This document shows, piece by piece, positions 53,945 to 62,884 of a stretch of DNA of 64,000 nt (position 1 is its first letter; the number at the start of each line of letters is the position of its first letter). The DNA comes from Cytophagales bacterium (GTDB lineage: Bacteria; Bacteroidota; Bacteroidia; Cytophagales; Spirosomataceae): NCBI GenBank assembly GCA_004292855.1, contig RDXN01000029.1, positions 1-64,000 on the forward strand, in the 5' to 3' direction. The notes below the pieces were generated by a model. That model saw nothing but the letters and a program-made list of their open reading frames with translations, searched no databases and was not told the DNA's origin. The position numbers and the translations under genes are program-made.

Positions 53945-54974
53945 CGGCTTTATCTAATTTAAAGCGGAACATGGTGCCCTTTTCGGGCTTGCTCATGACC
54001 GTGATTTTCGATTTGTGTGCATTCAAAATGTGCTTCACAATGGCTAAACCCAATCCGGTCCCTCCGCGTTCTTTCGAGCGGCTTTTTTCGACCCGGTAGA
54101 ACCGCTCGAAAATCCGGCTTAGGTGTTCGGGTGGGATGCCGGGGCCATCATCGCGCACGGAGATGACAATGTGTTTTTTGTCGTCTTCAAAACCCACAAT
54201 CACCTTGCCTCCCTCGTTGCCGTACTTGATACCATTTTCGATCAGGTTGGTCATCACCTGCCCAATGCGTTGCGGATCGGCCCAAACCGGGACGGCCCCC
54301 TGAAAACTCGATTTTATGCGCAACGAAGCATTTTTCGACTCGGCAATAGTCTCCAACTGCTCAAAAATTTCGCGGGTTACCTGCTGCATATCAACTCGTT
54401 CGATGTGCATTCGGACCTCGCCCGTTTCGAGTTGGGAGAGGGCCACGAGGTCTTTCACGAGGGCGTCGAGGCCGTCGAGACTCTTGGCCGCTTTCGCCAG
54501 AAACTTGTCGCGCACAAATTCGTCGTCAACGGCCCCGTCGATTAGGGTGTGAATAAACCCCTGAGCCGCAAAAATGGGTGTTTTGAGTTCATGCGACACG
54601 TCGGCCAGGAACTCGCGCCGGAACTGTTCGAGCCGTTTTAGCTCGTCGATCTCCTTCTGCTTGCGGGCAACATACACGAAAATCTCGTCGTTAAGCTTCT
54701 TGAATGGGTTGTTATCCTTGATTATGGCCTTGTTAGACAGGCTGAAATCACGGAGCTTCAACCGTCGAATGGTCTTGTACATCTTATTCACCTCGCGATA
54801 CACGAGCAACTCGATGGCGTACAAGATCAGGAAAAACGACACTGCAAATGACGATACCCCTGCCACAAACAGCATATTGGCCGTTACGCCCTCAACCACG
54901 CTCAGAAACGCGACTGTCAAGCCTGAAATGAGGCTAGCTAATAGAAAAGCAATAATGCGGGGACTTAAGGACAT
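53928..54974 (-). CDS. Sensor histidine kinase (PhoR-like, orphan)
   Basis: A 348-residue membrane kinase with two closely spaced TM segments at the N terminus (about 8-27 and 33-58), a short linker, an H box with His128 (LADVSHELKTPIFAAQGF) and an HATPase domain (LIENGIKYGNEGG, DDGPGIPPEH, GGTGLGLAIVKHIL). The periplasmic part is nearly absent, so it likely senses the membrane or a partner. No response regulator is adjacent; the upstream gene is an S24-type repressor. The stop overlaps rluA. Confidence 0.92.
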   Translation of the reverse strand: MSLSPRIIAFLLASLISGLTVAFLSVVEGVTANMLFVAGVSSFAVSFFLILYAIELLVYREVNKMYKTIRRLKLRDFSLSNKAIIKDNNPFKKLNDEIFVYVARKQKEIDELKRLEQFRREFLADVSHELKTPIFAAQGFIHTLIDGAVDDEFVRDKFLAKAAKSLDGLDALVKDLVALSQLETGEVRMHIERVDMQQVTREIFEQLETIAESKNASLRIKSSFQGAVPVWADPQRIGQVMTNLIENGIKYGNEGGKVIVGFEDDKKHIVISVRDDGPGIPPEHLSRIFERFYRVEKSRSKERGGTGLGLAIVKHILNAHKSKITVMSKPEKGTMFRFKLDKAVETEG

Positions 54975-54977
54975 GGG

Positions 54978-55685
54978 TTATTCGACTGGTGCTTCAACAA
55001 TGCGAACAACTTTCCAGAGGCCGCGCAGGTCGCTTGCGTGAACGGTTACGCTGCCGCCGTTGGGGTGGTCGGAGTAGAGGGTCAGGTGTTGCTGGGTGAG
55101 CAGGTTATTTTCACGAATTCGCTTGATAACCAGATAATCCCGGTACATCACCGCAAACACCCCACCCGACTGATACACCCAATTTCCATCATCGACGGGT
55201 ACGGCCATTACTTTGGCACCACTCACTAATTGCGGACTCATGCTGTTGCCCGAAATCTCGATCACCACCGCGTTTGGATGGTTGCGAGCAAGCGACTTAC
55301 CGACACCAAACGTTTCGAGATCCCGCGCCTGAATGCTGTCGCCCAACGACTCAATAAAGCTGGCATAAAACCGGACTGGCACAAACGGAATCTCGACCAC
55401 ATCGGGGTCGGGCAAAACGGGGGTCTTCCGAGTATCGGATAACAAAATGGGCCGGACACCCCGGAAAATGAAATCGGCACTAATCTGCGGGTATTGCTCC
55501 AGCAAATTCAGAATCGTGTCGTAAGAGGGCTTAGCACGCCCATTTAGAATATTATAAAACTTAGACGGGTTCTCGTCTGTGTCCTTGGCAATCTGGTAGA
55601 TCGTCAGCCCCAACTCGTCGAATAGTTGGCGTAGCCGGTGTTGAATCGAGTCGGATTGGATGGATGATTGATGAAGCTTGCTCAT
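54978..55685 (-). CDS. XRE-family regulator with S24 peptidase-like domain (LexA/CI-like)
   Basis: A 235-residue protein with an N-terminal HTH (LGLTIYQIAKDTDENPSKFY) and a C-terminal S24 domain. The Ser/Lys dyad is at Ser148 (EISGNSMSPQL) and Lys188 (YLVIKRI). In phage CI and LexA these residues drive self-cleavage during DNA damage, but no clear Ala-Gly or Cys-Gly cleavage site is visible in the linker. It is divergent from ilvD and leads the kinase-rluA unit, so its operator is probably in the shared 180-bp gap. A TAATTTTG promoter element lies 53 bp upstream of its start. Confidence 0.9.
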   Translation of the reverse strand: MSKLHQSSIQSDSIQHRLRQLFDELGLTIYQIAKDTDENPSKFYNILNGRAKPSYDTILNLLEQYPQISADFIFRGVRPILLSDTRKTPVLPDPDVVEIPFVPVRFYASFIESLGDSIQARDLETFGVGKSLARNHPNAVVIEISGNSMSPQLVSGAKVMAVPVDDGNWVYQSGGVFAVMYRDYLVIKRIRENNLLTQQHLTLYSDHPNGGSVTVHASDLRGLWKVVRIVEAPVE

Positions 55686-55737
55686 GAACGATAAACGGTA
55701 CACACGGACTAAGAACACGCGTTGCCCGGTTATTCTT

Positions 55738-55745
55738 CAAAATTA
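55738..55745 (-). promoter_or_regulatory. Putative -7 element for the S24 regulator
   Basis: Minus-strand TAATTTTG matches TAnnTTTG exactly and predicts a leader of roughly 45 bases before the ATG at 55685. No TTTG is seen at the expected -33 position. Confidence 0.4.
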
Positions 55746-55842
55746 CGCGCTTTTACAGAGAACTGAAATTTTAATGAAAAAACCAAAAGTTGTTGCGCTT
55801 CATCGAATTAGCTTGTTTATTTACAGCGTCAATTACGCAATC

Positions 55843-55856
55843 AGCGAAATTTCGCT
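55843..55856 (+). promoter_or_regulatory. 14-bp perfect palindrome just before ilvD
   Basis: AGCGAAATTTCGCT reads the same on both strands and ends 8 bp before the ilvD ATG. This is a good size and place for a dimeric repressor or for an ilv regulator. The divergent S24 repressor is a candidate binder. Confidence 0.4.
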
Positions 55857-55864
55857 AATAGAAG

Positions 55865-57565
55865 ATGATAACCGAAACCCCCGCCAAACAACTTAATCAA
55901 TACAGTCGCACGCTTACGCAAGTAGTCGGAAATCCCGGAGCGAAGTCGATGCTCTACGGCATTGGCCTGACTGAAGCCGACATGGACAAAGCCCAAATCG
56001 GTATTGCCAGCACAGGTTATGAAGGGAACACCTGCAACATGCACCTGAATGGCCTGTCGGTGTATGTGAAGCAAGGAATCCAGGCAAGCGGACTAGTGGG
56101 CCTGATTTTCAACACGATAGGCGTGTCGGACGGCATGACCAATGGCAACGATGGCATGCGCTACTCGCTTCCCAGCCGCGACCTGATTGCCGACAGTATT
56201 GAGTCGGTTGTGATGGCGCAGTGGTACGATGGTGTAGTAACGGTGGTGGGTTGCGACAAAAACATGCCCGGTGCCGTGATGGCAATGGCCCGTATCGACC
56301 GACCCGGCATCATGGTTTACGGCGGCACAATCCGGTCGGGTCATTACAAAGGACAAAAGCTTGATATTATTTCGGCGTTTGAGGCTTACGGCAAAAAAGT
56401 AGCCGGAACCATCTCCGACGAAGATTATAACGGCGTCATTCAGAACGCCATTCCCGGCGCGGGAGCTTGTGGGGGCATGTACACGGCCAACACAATGGCA
56501 AGCAGCATTGAGGCAATGGGCCTGAGTCTGCCCTTTAGCAGCAGCTACCCCGCCACGCACGAGGGCAAGCAGGAGGAGTGCAAGAAAATTGGCGCGGCCA
56601 TGCGCGTGTTGCTCGAGCGGGGCATCACGCCGAAGCAGATCATTACGCGGCAATCGCTCGAAAACGCCTTGACCATCGTCATGGCCCTGGGGGGATCGAC
56701 CAACGCAGCCCTGCACTTTTTGGCTATCGCACGGGCGGCAGACATAACCCTGACGCTTGACGAGATTCAGGCGATCAGCGACCGGACGCCCCTCATTGCC
56801 GACCTGAAACCGAGCGGCAAGTATTATATGGAAGACGTATTAGCCATTGGTGGGGTGCCCGCCGTGATGAAATACCTCTACCAGAACGGCCTTATTCACG
56901 GCGAGTGCATGACCGTAACGGGCAAGACCGTTGCCGAAAATCTGGCCGAGGCTTCTGATCTGGACTTCGACACGCAGAAAATTATTTTCCCGCTTTCTAA
57001 GCCAGTTAAGTCGACAGGACACATTCAGGTGCTGTACGGCAACCTTGCCCCAACGGGCAGCGTGGCTAAGATTACTGGTAAAGAAGGCACACATTTTGAA
57101 GGACCGGCTAAGGTCTGTAACAACGAGACCGAAGTAATCGAATTCTTGAGCCGGGGCGAAATTTTGCCCGGTCAGGTGGTCGTGATTCGCAACTGTGGTC
57201 CAAAAGGAGGCCCCGGCATGGCCGAGATGCTCAAACCCACCTCAATGATTATGGGCGCGGGCCTGGGCGACAAGGTGGCCCTGATTACGGATGGTCGTTT
57301 TTCGGGCGGCACACACGGCTTTGTTGTGGGCCACATTACGCCCGAAGCCGTGGAGGGTGGTCCCATCGCGTTTGTACACGATGGCGACCGGATCACCATC
57401 GACGTGGCGAACCGGCAGGTTATCCTGCACGTTTCCGACGCCGAACTAGCCGAACGGCAGGTAGGCTGGCAAAAACCTGTCCCCAAGTTCACGAAAGGCG
57501 TTCTGGGTAAGTACATCCGCAACGTGAAAAGCGCGAGCGAGGGCTGTGTGACAGACGAAGGATAA
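55865..57565 (+). CDS. ilvD: Dihydroxy-acid dehydratase
   Basis: A 566-residue Fe-S enzyme for the third step of valine and isoleucine synthesis. Cluster Cys residues are seen in [30 protein letters not shown] and [18 protein letters not shown]. The later part has [20 protein letters not shown], typical of IlvD. It opens the ilv operon. The gap to ilvB is unusually large and holds a VapBC-like pair and a methyltransferase gene. Confidence 0.97.
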   Translation: MITETPAKQLNQYSRTLTQVVGNPGAKSMLYGIGLTEADMDKAQIGIASTGYEGNTCNMHLNGLSVYVKQGIQASGLVGLIFNTIGVSDGMTNGNDGMRYSLPSRDLIADSIESVVMAQWYDGVVTVVGCDKNMPGAVMAMARIDRPGIMVYGGTIRSGHYKGQKLDIISAFEAYGKKVAGTISDEDYNGVIQNAIPGAGACGGMYTANTMASSIEAMGLSLPFSSSYPATHEGKQEECKKIGAAMRVLLERGITPKQIITRQSLENALTIVMALGGSTNAALHFLAIARAADITLTLDEIQAISDRTPLIADLKPSGKYYMEDVLAIGGVPAVMKYLYQNGLIHGECMTVTGKTVAENLAEASDLDFDTQKIIFPLSKPVKSTGHIQVLYGNLAPTGSVAKITGKEGTHFEGPAKVCNNETEVIEFLSRGEILPGQVVVIRNCGPKGGPGMAEMLKPTSMIMGAGLGDKVALITDGRFSGGTHGFVVGHITPEAVEGGPIAFVHDGDRITIDVANRQVILHVSDAELAERQVGWQKPVPKFTKGVLGKYIRNVKSASEGCVTDEG

Positions 57566-57598
57566 AAAGCGTTGTAATGGTAAAAACAGATAATCGCC

Positions 57599-57850
57599 AT
57601 GAACACGATAGAACAAACGATAGAATCAATAAACGGAGCCATACACGTTGACATGCATGTCCCGGCAGAATGGGAGGGGTATGTTCTAAAGGTAACCGTT
57701 GAACGTACTGAAGCTAAGGTTGAAAAACCAAAACGAACAGGTTTAAGCAGGTTTCGTGGTAAATGGGCCCATTTACCCTTAGAAGACCGTCTTAGAATGC
57801 AGAAAGAACTGGACAACATGCGAAACGAATGGGAGAGACCTATCTCATAG
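57599..57850 (+). CDS. VapB-like antitoxin candidate
   Basis: An 83-residue protein with an N-terminal beta-rich part (IESINGAIHVDMHVPAEWEG) and a basic, helical C-terminal half (KWAHLPLEDRLRMQKELD). Such layouts occur in antitoxins that bind DNA with the N terminus and wrap the toxin with the C terminus. The PIN-domain gene starts inside its last codons with a 22-bp overlap. The call rests mainly on context. Confidence 0.65.
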   Translation: MNTIEQTIESINGAIHVDMHVPAEWEGYVLKVTVERTEAKVEKPKRTGLSRFRGKWAHLPLEDRLRMQKELDNMRNEWERPIS

Positions 57851-58218
57851 ACACTTCTGCCTGTAGCAAATATATCCAGGAGTTTCTGAGCGAAGCGGCT
57901 GCTGATTTAATGGACATTGCAGTGGAGGCTGACTGTATGATATCCATAATCACCCGAATAGAAATTCTTAGCTGGATAACAGGTGATAAGGATTTGGATG
58001 CTGATATACGGCAATTTGTTGCTGACGCAACTATAATTGATCTCTTCGAACCGATCATCCTCTAAACCGTTCGCCTTCGGCGGCATTACAAAAAGCTGAA
58101 ACTGCCTGACGCCATCATTGCGGCAACAGCAATAGTCCATAATTTAACGCTTTTATCAACCAACGACAGCGACTTTGAACGCATTGAAGGATTAAAATAC
58201 AGAAGTTTAAGCAGTTAA
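57829..58218 (+). pseudogene. VapC-type PIN-domain toxin interrupted by an in-frame stop
   Basis: The PIN frame runs 129 codons, but codon 79 is TAA (58063-58065). Before it are Asp8 (YLIDTSACSKY) and Glu45 (TRIEILSW); after it, in the same frame, come TVRLRRHYKKLKLPDAIIAA with Asp94, and STNDSDF with Asp113. These are the four acidic positions expected in a VapC ribonuclease. A single base change, most simply CAA to TAA, explains the break. The truncated 78-residue product lacks two catalytic acids and should be inactive. The toxin would therefore be dead unless the stop is read through or is a sequencing error. Confidence 0.85.
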
Positions 58219-58222
58219 TAGA

Positions 58223-58807
58223 ATGTTCAACGATACCATCCATACGCTCCCAAAAGGTTACGAAGCCATCGAAATCGCGAGTCGGTCGATTCGGTTTTCA
58301 ATGCCCTCAGACCTGCAAACGGGTGCCCTATTGCAAACGTTGGCGGGGTCGAAGCCCAATGGTCGGTTTCTGGAAATCGGCACCGGAACAGGCTTAGCAG
58401 CGGCCTGGCTCCTGGCAGGTATGGACAGTGATTCATCGTTATTGTCGATTGACAATGAAGCTCGTTATCAGGCTGTTGCCAACAATATTTTGGGTGATGA
58501 TACGCGCCTGAACCTGCTCTGTACCGATGCCGGGCAATGGCTCGAAGACAACCAAACCGAGCAATTCGACCTGATTTTCGCCGATGCCTGGCCCGGTAAA
58601 TACGCCAACCTCGACGCAGCCCTCAACGCCCTGCGCGTGGGTGGCCTGTACGTGATCGACGATATGCTGCCCCAACCAAACTGGCCCGCTGGTCACGAGG
58701 ACAACGTTGCGAAACTGGTCTCGGACCTCGAAAGTCGGACTAACCTGCATCTGGTGAAGCTGGCCTGGTCGACGGGAATAGTGATCGTGACAAAGAAGAC
58801 AAACTAA
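58223..58807 (+). CDS. O-methyltransferase-like SAM-dependent methyltransferase
   Basis: A 194-residue class I methyltransferase: SAM motif I is FLEIGTGTGLAAAWLLAGM, motif II-like LLSIDNEARYQAVANNIL and motif IV as FDLIFADAWPGKY. The sequence resembles the catechol O-methyltransferase/class VI-type bacterial group but is shorter. The substrate is unknown. It starts 4 bp after the VapC frame and 13 bp before ilvB, so it is part of the ilv transcript. Confidence 0.85.
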   Translation: MFNDTIHTLPKGYEAIEIASRSIRFSMPSDLQTGALLQTLAGSKPNGRFLEIGTGTGLAAAWLLAGMDSDSSLLSIDNEARYQAVANNILGDDTRLNLLCTDAGQWLEDNQTEQFDLIFADAWPGKYANLDAALNALRVGGLYVIDDMLPQPNWPAGHEDNVAKLVSDLESRTNLHLVKLAWSTGIVIVTKKTN

Positions 58808-58820
58808 AACACCACCCCCG

Positions 58821-60563
58821 ATGGAAACGGTCAGTGTGTTACCAGAAATAGAAACAAAACCAGCCACAGCGACGATGATCTCCGGTTCGGAGGCCCTCAT
58901 GCACTCGCTGGTGGCCGAGGGCGTCGATACCATTTTTGGCTACCCCGGCGGGGCCATTATGCCCGTTTACGATGCCCTGTACGACTTTCAGGATCAGATC
59001 AATCACATTCTGGTTCGGCACGAGCAGGGCGCGGGCCATGCCGCACAGGGCTACGCCCGGATGCAGGGTCGTGCGGGGGTGGTGCTTGTCACGTCGGGGC
59101 CGGGGGCGACTAACCTCGTCACCGCCATTGCCGACGCCCTGATCGACTCCACGCCGATGGTGTGCATTGTGGGGCAGGTAGGCAAAAAACTACTGGGTAC
59201 CGACGCTTTCCAAGAGGCCGACGTGATGGGTGTGACCATGCCCATTACCAAGTGGAACTACCAGATTACCAGTGCCGATGAAGTGGCTGAGGTGGTCGCC
59301 AAAGCGTTCTACATCGCCCAAATCGGGCGGCCCGGCCCGGTGCTAATCGACATTACAAAGTCGGCACAGCAGGAGATGATGACGCGCCCGTTTACGTACG
59401 AACCCTGCGCGGGTATCGTGAGCTACCGGCCCCGCCTGACGCCTAAACAAGATCAACTCGAAGTAGCCGCCAAGCTCATCAACAACGCCAAACGGCCCTA
59501 TATCCTGGCCGGACATGGCGTTCAGATTGCCAAAGCCGAAGACGAACTCCGGGCATTTGCCGAAAAAACGGGCATCCCTGTTGCTACGACTTTGCTAGGC
59601 CAATCGACTATCTCGACCGACCACCCGCTCTACGTGGGTTGGCTCGGAATGCACGGCAACTACGGCCCCAACGTGCTGACCGATCAGGCCGACGTGATTA
59701 TTGCTGTCGGTATGCGTTTCGATGACCGCGTAACGGGCGACGCCAGCAAGTACATCCGGCAGGCCAAAGTTGTGCATATCGAGATCGACCCCTCGGAGGT
59801 CGACAAGATCATAAAGGCTCACGCGCCAGTTATCGGCGACGCCAAAGAGAGCTTGCGGGCGTTGTTGCCGTTAGTACATGAGAACGATCACACAATCTGG
59901 CGCAACGAGTTTCGGCGATACGACGCTATTGAGTATGAGAAGATTACCGAGCCGGAGCTGAGCAGCACGGAGGGTAAGATTCGCATGGCCGAGGTGATCG
60001 ATATGCTCTCACGCAAAACCAACGGTGAGGCCGTTCTGGTGACCGACGTTGGGCAACATCAGATGATGGCCTCGCGCTACTACAAATTCCGCCGACCCAA
60101 CAGCCTTGTAACATCGGGGGGGATGGGTACGATGGGCTTTGCCCTACCGGCAGCTTTCGGCACGCAGATGGGCGCACCCGACCGGCAGGTGGTGGCCATT
60201 ATCGGCGATGGTTGTTTTCAGATGACGTTGCAGGAGTTGGGCACGATTGTGCAAAACAAACAGCCCGTCAAAACCATCATCCTGAATAACAACTTCCTGG
60301 GCATGGTGCGGCAATGGCAACAGTTATTCCATCAGCGTCGGTACTCGTTTGTGGAGTTACAAAACCCCAATTTTGTGATGATCGCTCAGGGCTTCGGCAT
60401 GGACGGGCACACCTGCGACGCCCGCGAATCCCTGTCTGACTCGCTCGACAAGCTACTGGCCCACGACGGCCCATACTTGCTCGAAGTAGTTGTCGAGAAA
60501 GAAGAAAACGTGTTCCCGATGGTGCCCGCCGGAGCCAGCATTTCACAGATCAGATTATCTTGA
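58821..60563 (+). CDS. ilvB: Acetolactate synthase large subunit
   Basis: A 580-residue TPP enzyme that condenses pyruvate with pyruvate or 2-oxobutyrate. The catalytic Glu is in VRHEQGAGHAAQGYAR, GPGATNLVTAIADALIDSTP follows, and the TPP/Mg motif runs from AIIGDGCFQMTLQELG to ILNNNFLGMVRQW. FAD and TPP domains are of normal length. The regulatory subunit ilvN follows after an inverted repeat. Confidence 0.97.
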   Translation: METVSVLPEIETKPATATMISGSEALMHSLVAEGVDTIFGYPGGAIMPVYDALYDFQDQINHILVRHEQGAGHAAQGYARMQGRAGVVLVTSGPGATNLVTAIADALIDSTPMVCIVGQVGKKLLGTDAFQEADVMGVTMPITKWNYQITSADEVAEVVAKAFYIAQIGRPGPVLIDITKSAQQEMMTRPFTYEPCAGIVSYRPRLTPKQDQLEVAAKLINNAKRPYILAGHGVQIAKAEDELRAFAEKTGIPVATTLLGQSTISTDHPLYVGWLGMHGNYGPNVLTDQADVIIAVGMRFDDRVTGDASKYIRQAKVVHIEIDPSEVDKIIKAHAPVIGDAKESLRALLPLVHENDHTIWRNEFRRYDAIEYEKITEPELSSTEGKIRMAEVIDMLSRKTNGEAVLVTDVGQHQMMASRYYKFRRPNSLVTSGGMGTMGFALPAAFGTQMGAPDRQVVAIIGDGCFQMTLQELGTIVQNKQPVKTIILNNNFLGMVRQWQQLFHQRRYSFVELQNPNFVMIAQGFGMDGHTCDARESLSDSLDKLLAHDGPYLLEVVVEKEENVFPMVPAGASISQIRLS

Positions 60564-60626
60564 ACAATGATTACGCTGATTAGATGATTAACTATGATAA
60601 TCAGCGTAATCAGTTAAATCATTGTT
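60563..60626. repeat. Two-tier inverted repeat between ilvB and ilvN
   Basis: Inner arms ATTACGCTGATTA (60570-60582) and its complement (60598-60610) are perfect; outer AACAATGA/TCATTGTT (60563-60570 and 60619-60626) pair as well. The outer arm begins at the last base of the ilvB stop. It fills the ilvB-ilvN gap. Confidence 0.75.
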
Positions 60627-60639
60627 AATCACAGTTCAG

Positions 60640-61176
60640 ATGACCACCTACACAATTTGCGTTTTCACGTCGAACACCATCGGGTTGCTCAACCGCATCA
60701 CGATCATTTTCACGCGTCGGCGCATCAACATCGAGAGCCTGACCGTGTCCGAAACGGAGCGAAAGGGCGTGTCGCGATTCACCATCGTGATCAAGCACGA
60801 GTCGCGGGATGAGGTTGAGAAACTGGTCCGGCAGATTCGCAAGATCGTGGAAGTGCTGGCTGTGTTTGGCTACCTCAACGACGAGATTGTGTTCAACGAA
60901 ATCGCCCTGTTCAAGGTCTCAACGCCCCTAGGCGGTAAGGCCATTGACGTCGAAACGGTCAACAAAAAACACAAAGCCTGGGTCGTGTATTGGGGCCTCG
61001 ACTATGTAGTGATCGAAAAAACAGGGACCGAAACCGAGATTTTCGACTTTTTCGCTTATCTGCGCTTAAACCACGAGATTCTGGAGTTTGTACGCTCCGG
61101 GCGCGTGGCCGTCGGCAAAACCGAACAGGGCCTGGTCGAGTACCTACCCGAAGCCGACTGGGCGTATTATTTGTGA
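60640..61176 (+). CDS. ilvN: Acetolactate synthase small (regulatory) subunit
   Basis: A 178-residue protein with an N-terminal ACT domain (ICVFTSNTIGLLNRITIIFTRR, RINIESLTVSETERKGVSRF) that binds valine or another amino acid, and a C-terminal ALS_ss_C-like domain (ALFKVSTPLGGKAIDVE and after). It activates IlvB and gives feedback control. The ATG at 60640 is preferred over a TTG upstream at 60622. Confidence 0.95.
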   Translation: MTTYTICVFTSNTIGLLNRITIIFTRRRINIESLTVSETERKGVSRFTIVIKHESRDEVEKLVRQIRKIVEVLAVFGYLNDEIVFNEIALFKVSTPLGGKAIDVETVNKKHKAWVVYWGLDYVVIEKTGTETEIFDFFAYLRLNHEILEFVRSGRVAVGKTEQGLVEYLPEADWAYYL

Positions 61177-61178
61177 TT

Positions 61179-61268
61179 TTTTGTCATCCCGACGCAGGAG
61201 GGATCTTAAAGTGTCCAAGTTTGATAGTAAGGAGCCTGTAAGATCCCTCCTGCGTCGGGATGACAAAA
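61179..61268. repeat. Long palindromic repeat, TGTCATYCCGA family, copy 3
   Basis: Perfect 30-bp arms at 61179-61208 and 61239-61268 with a 30-base loop. It begins 2 bases after the ilvN stop. The core TTTTGTCATCCCGACGCAGG is nearly identical to copy 4 and to copy 2 in the leu operon. Confidence 0.92.
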
Positions 61269-61298
61269 GTTTAGCACAAAATCAATAATCTGTTGATT

Positions 61299-61601
61299 AT
61301 GTGCCAATTTACTTTCTACGTATACATCACTACGAACCCAGATAGAACAGTTTTGTACACAGGAATGACAAATAACTTGGTACGTCGAATGGAAGAGCAT
61401 TATGATTCGCGTGGGCAGAATGAGAAATTTGCGGGCAAATATTACTGCTACAACCTGATTTATTGGGAGCATCATCAATACGTCAAAAACGCAATTGCCC
61501 GTGAGAAGGAGATTAAAGGCTGGCGACGGGAAAAGAAGTTAGCTCTTATTGACTCCTTCAACCCTGAACGGAAGTTTTTGAATGGAGAAATACAGTCATG
61601 A
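61299..61601 (+). CDS. Small GIY-YIG nuclease
   Basis: A 100-residue single-domain GIY-YIG protein. The family motifs appear as YVYI (residues 7-10) and YTG (20-22) 10 residues apart, then the catalytic Arg region NNLVRRMEEH (Arg29/30), and the metal-binding Glu69 in AIAREKEIKGWRREKK. Stand-alone proteins of this type are common in Bacteroidota, role unclear; they cut or nick DNA. It sits between ilvN and ilvC, with palindromes 3 and 4 of the TGTCATYCCGA family on either side within 31 bp. This makes a compact cassette inserted in the ilv operon. Confidence 0.9.
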   Translation: MCQFTFYVYITTNPDRTVLYTGMTNNLVRRMEEHYDSRGQNEKFAGKYYCYNLIYWEHHQYVKNAIAREKEIKGWRREKKLALIDSFNPERKFLNGEIQS

Positions 61602-61604
61602 AGC

Positions 61605-61696
61605 TTTTTGTCATCCCGACGCAGGAGGGATCTCACAGACTCCTCGCTTTCAATAGGGAATACCTTAATATCCCTCCTTCGTCGGATGACAAAAAA
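61605..61696. repeat. Palindromic repeat, TGTCATYCCGA family, copy 4 (degenerate)
   Basis: Left arm 61605-61632 matches copy 3; right arm 61669-61696 has lost one C of the CCC run and has one further change, so pairing is imperfect. It starts three bases after the GIY-YIG stop and ends 43 bp before ilvC. Confidence 0.85.
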
Positions 61697-61739
61697 CGAC
61701 CATGAGTAAACGTTTACAACCTAAAATATAGTACATAGC

Positions 61740-62783
61740 ATGGCACAAATTAACTTCGGCGGAACCGTCGAGAACGTAGTAACCCGCGACGAGTTTTCGC
61801 TCGATCAAGCCCTCGAAACCCTCAAAAACGAAACCATCGCCGTCATCGGCTACGGCGTGCAAGGCCCCGGTCAGTCGCTCAACATGCGCGACAATGGGTT
61901 CAACGTGATTGTAGGTCAACGTCCCGGTGCCACCTTCAACAAGGCTGTGGCCGATGGCTGGGTGCCCGGAGAAACCCTGTTTGGTATCGAAGAAGCCCTC
62001 GAAAAAGGCACTATCATCTGCTTCCTGTTGTCGGATGCCGCTCAAATCCAACTGTGGCCGACCGTGAAAGCCGCCCTCAAACCCGGTAAGTCGCTATACT
62101 TCTCGCACGGGTTCGGCGTCACGTACAAAGAAAAAACTGGCATCATCCCTCCTGCCGACGTCGATGTGTTCCTGGTGGCCCCGAAAGGTTCAGGAACGTC
62201 GCTGCGCCGGTTATTTGTGGAAGGTAAAGGCCTCAATTCAAGCTTCGCTATTTATCAGGATGCCACGGGTCAGGCCCGCGAGAAGTGCATCGCAATGGGC
62301 ATTGGCGTAGGATCGGGCTATTTGTTCGAGACGGATTTTTACAAAGAGGTAACCTCCGATCTGACTGGTGAGCGCGGTACGCTGATGGGAGCCATTCAGG
62401 GCATTTTCGCAGCTCAGTACGAAGTGTTGCGGGCCAACGGTCACAGCCCCTCCGAGGCTTTCAACGAGACCGTTGAAGAACTGACGCAGTCGCTGATGCC
62501 GCTCGTAGCCGAAAACGGCATGGACTGGATGTACGCCAATTGCTCAACAACGGCCCAGCGCGGTGCCCTCGACTGGTGGAAACCCTTCCGCGACGCGACT
62601 AAGCCCGTTTTCGAGCAATTGTACAACTCCGTGAAATCGCAGGAGCAGGCCGAAATCAGTATCACCCGCAACTCGCAACCCGACTACCGCGAGAAACTCG
62701 AAGTTGAACTCGCCGAACTTCGCGAATCGGAAATGTGGCAGGCCGGTTCTGCTGTGCGCAACCTGCGCCCCGAGCGAAATTAA
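61740..62783 (+). CDS. ilvC: Ketol-acid reductoisomerase
   Basis: A 347-residue class I-size enzyme that isomerises and reduces 2-acetolactate or 2-aceto-2-hydroxybutyrate. The cofactor motif is GYGVQGPGQSLNMRDNGF instead of the common GYGSQGHAHALNLRDSG, a form I recall from Bacteroidota and fungal enzymes. It keeps the catalytic region (SHGFGVTYKEK, DVFLVAPKGSGTSLRR), the acidic metal sites (DLTGERGTLMGAIQGIF) and STTAQRGALDW. The cofactor preference (NADPH or NADH) cannot be read with certainty. It is in the ilv operon downstream of the GIY-YIG cassette. Confidence 0.96.
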   Translation: MAQINFGGTVENVVTRDEFSLDQALETLKNETIAVIGYGVQGPGQSLNMRDNGFNVIVGQRPGATFNKAVADGWVPGETLFGIEEALEKGTIICFLLSDAAQIQLWPTVKAALKPGKSLYFSHGFGVTYKEKTGIIPPADVDVFLVAPKGSGTSLRRLFVEGKGLNSSFAIYQDATGQAREKCIAMGIGVGSGYLFETDFYKEVTSDLTGERGTLMGAIQGIFAAQYEVLRANGHSPSEAFNETVEELTQSLMPLVAENGMDWMYANCSTTAQRGALDWWKPFRDATKPVFEQLYNSVKSQEQAEISITRNSQPDYREKLEVELAELRESEMWQAGSAVRNLRPERN

Positions 62784-62882
62784 AATGGATGGGAACACGG
62801 ATTTAACAGATATAACGGGTCGGAACGGATAAAAAATCTGTTTAAATCCGTTATATCTGTTAAATCCGTGTTCCTATCCATT
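62784..62882. repeat. Long inverted repeat between ilvC and ilvA
   Basis: Arms 62784-62818 and 62848-62882 pair at 34 of 35 positions (GGAACACGGATTTAACAGAT core). The loop carries further ATCTGTTTAAATCCG copies in tandem with the right arm. The element starts at the base after the ilvC stop and ends two bases before the ilvA ATG. Confidence 0.92.
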
Positions 62883-62884
62883 CT

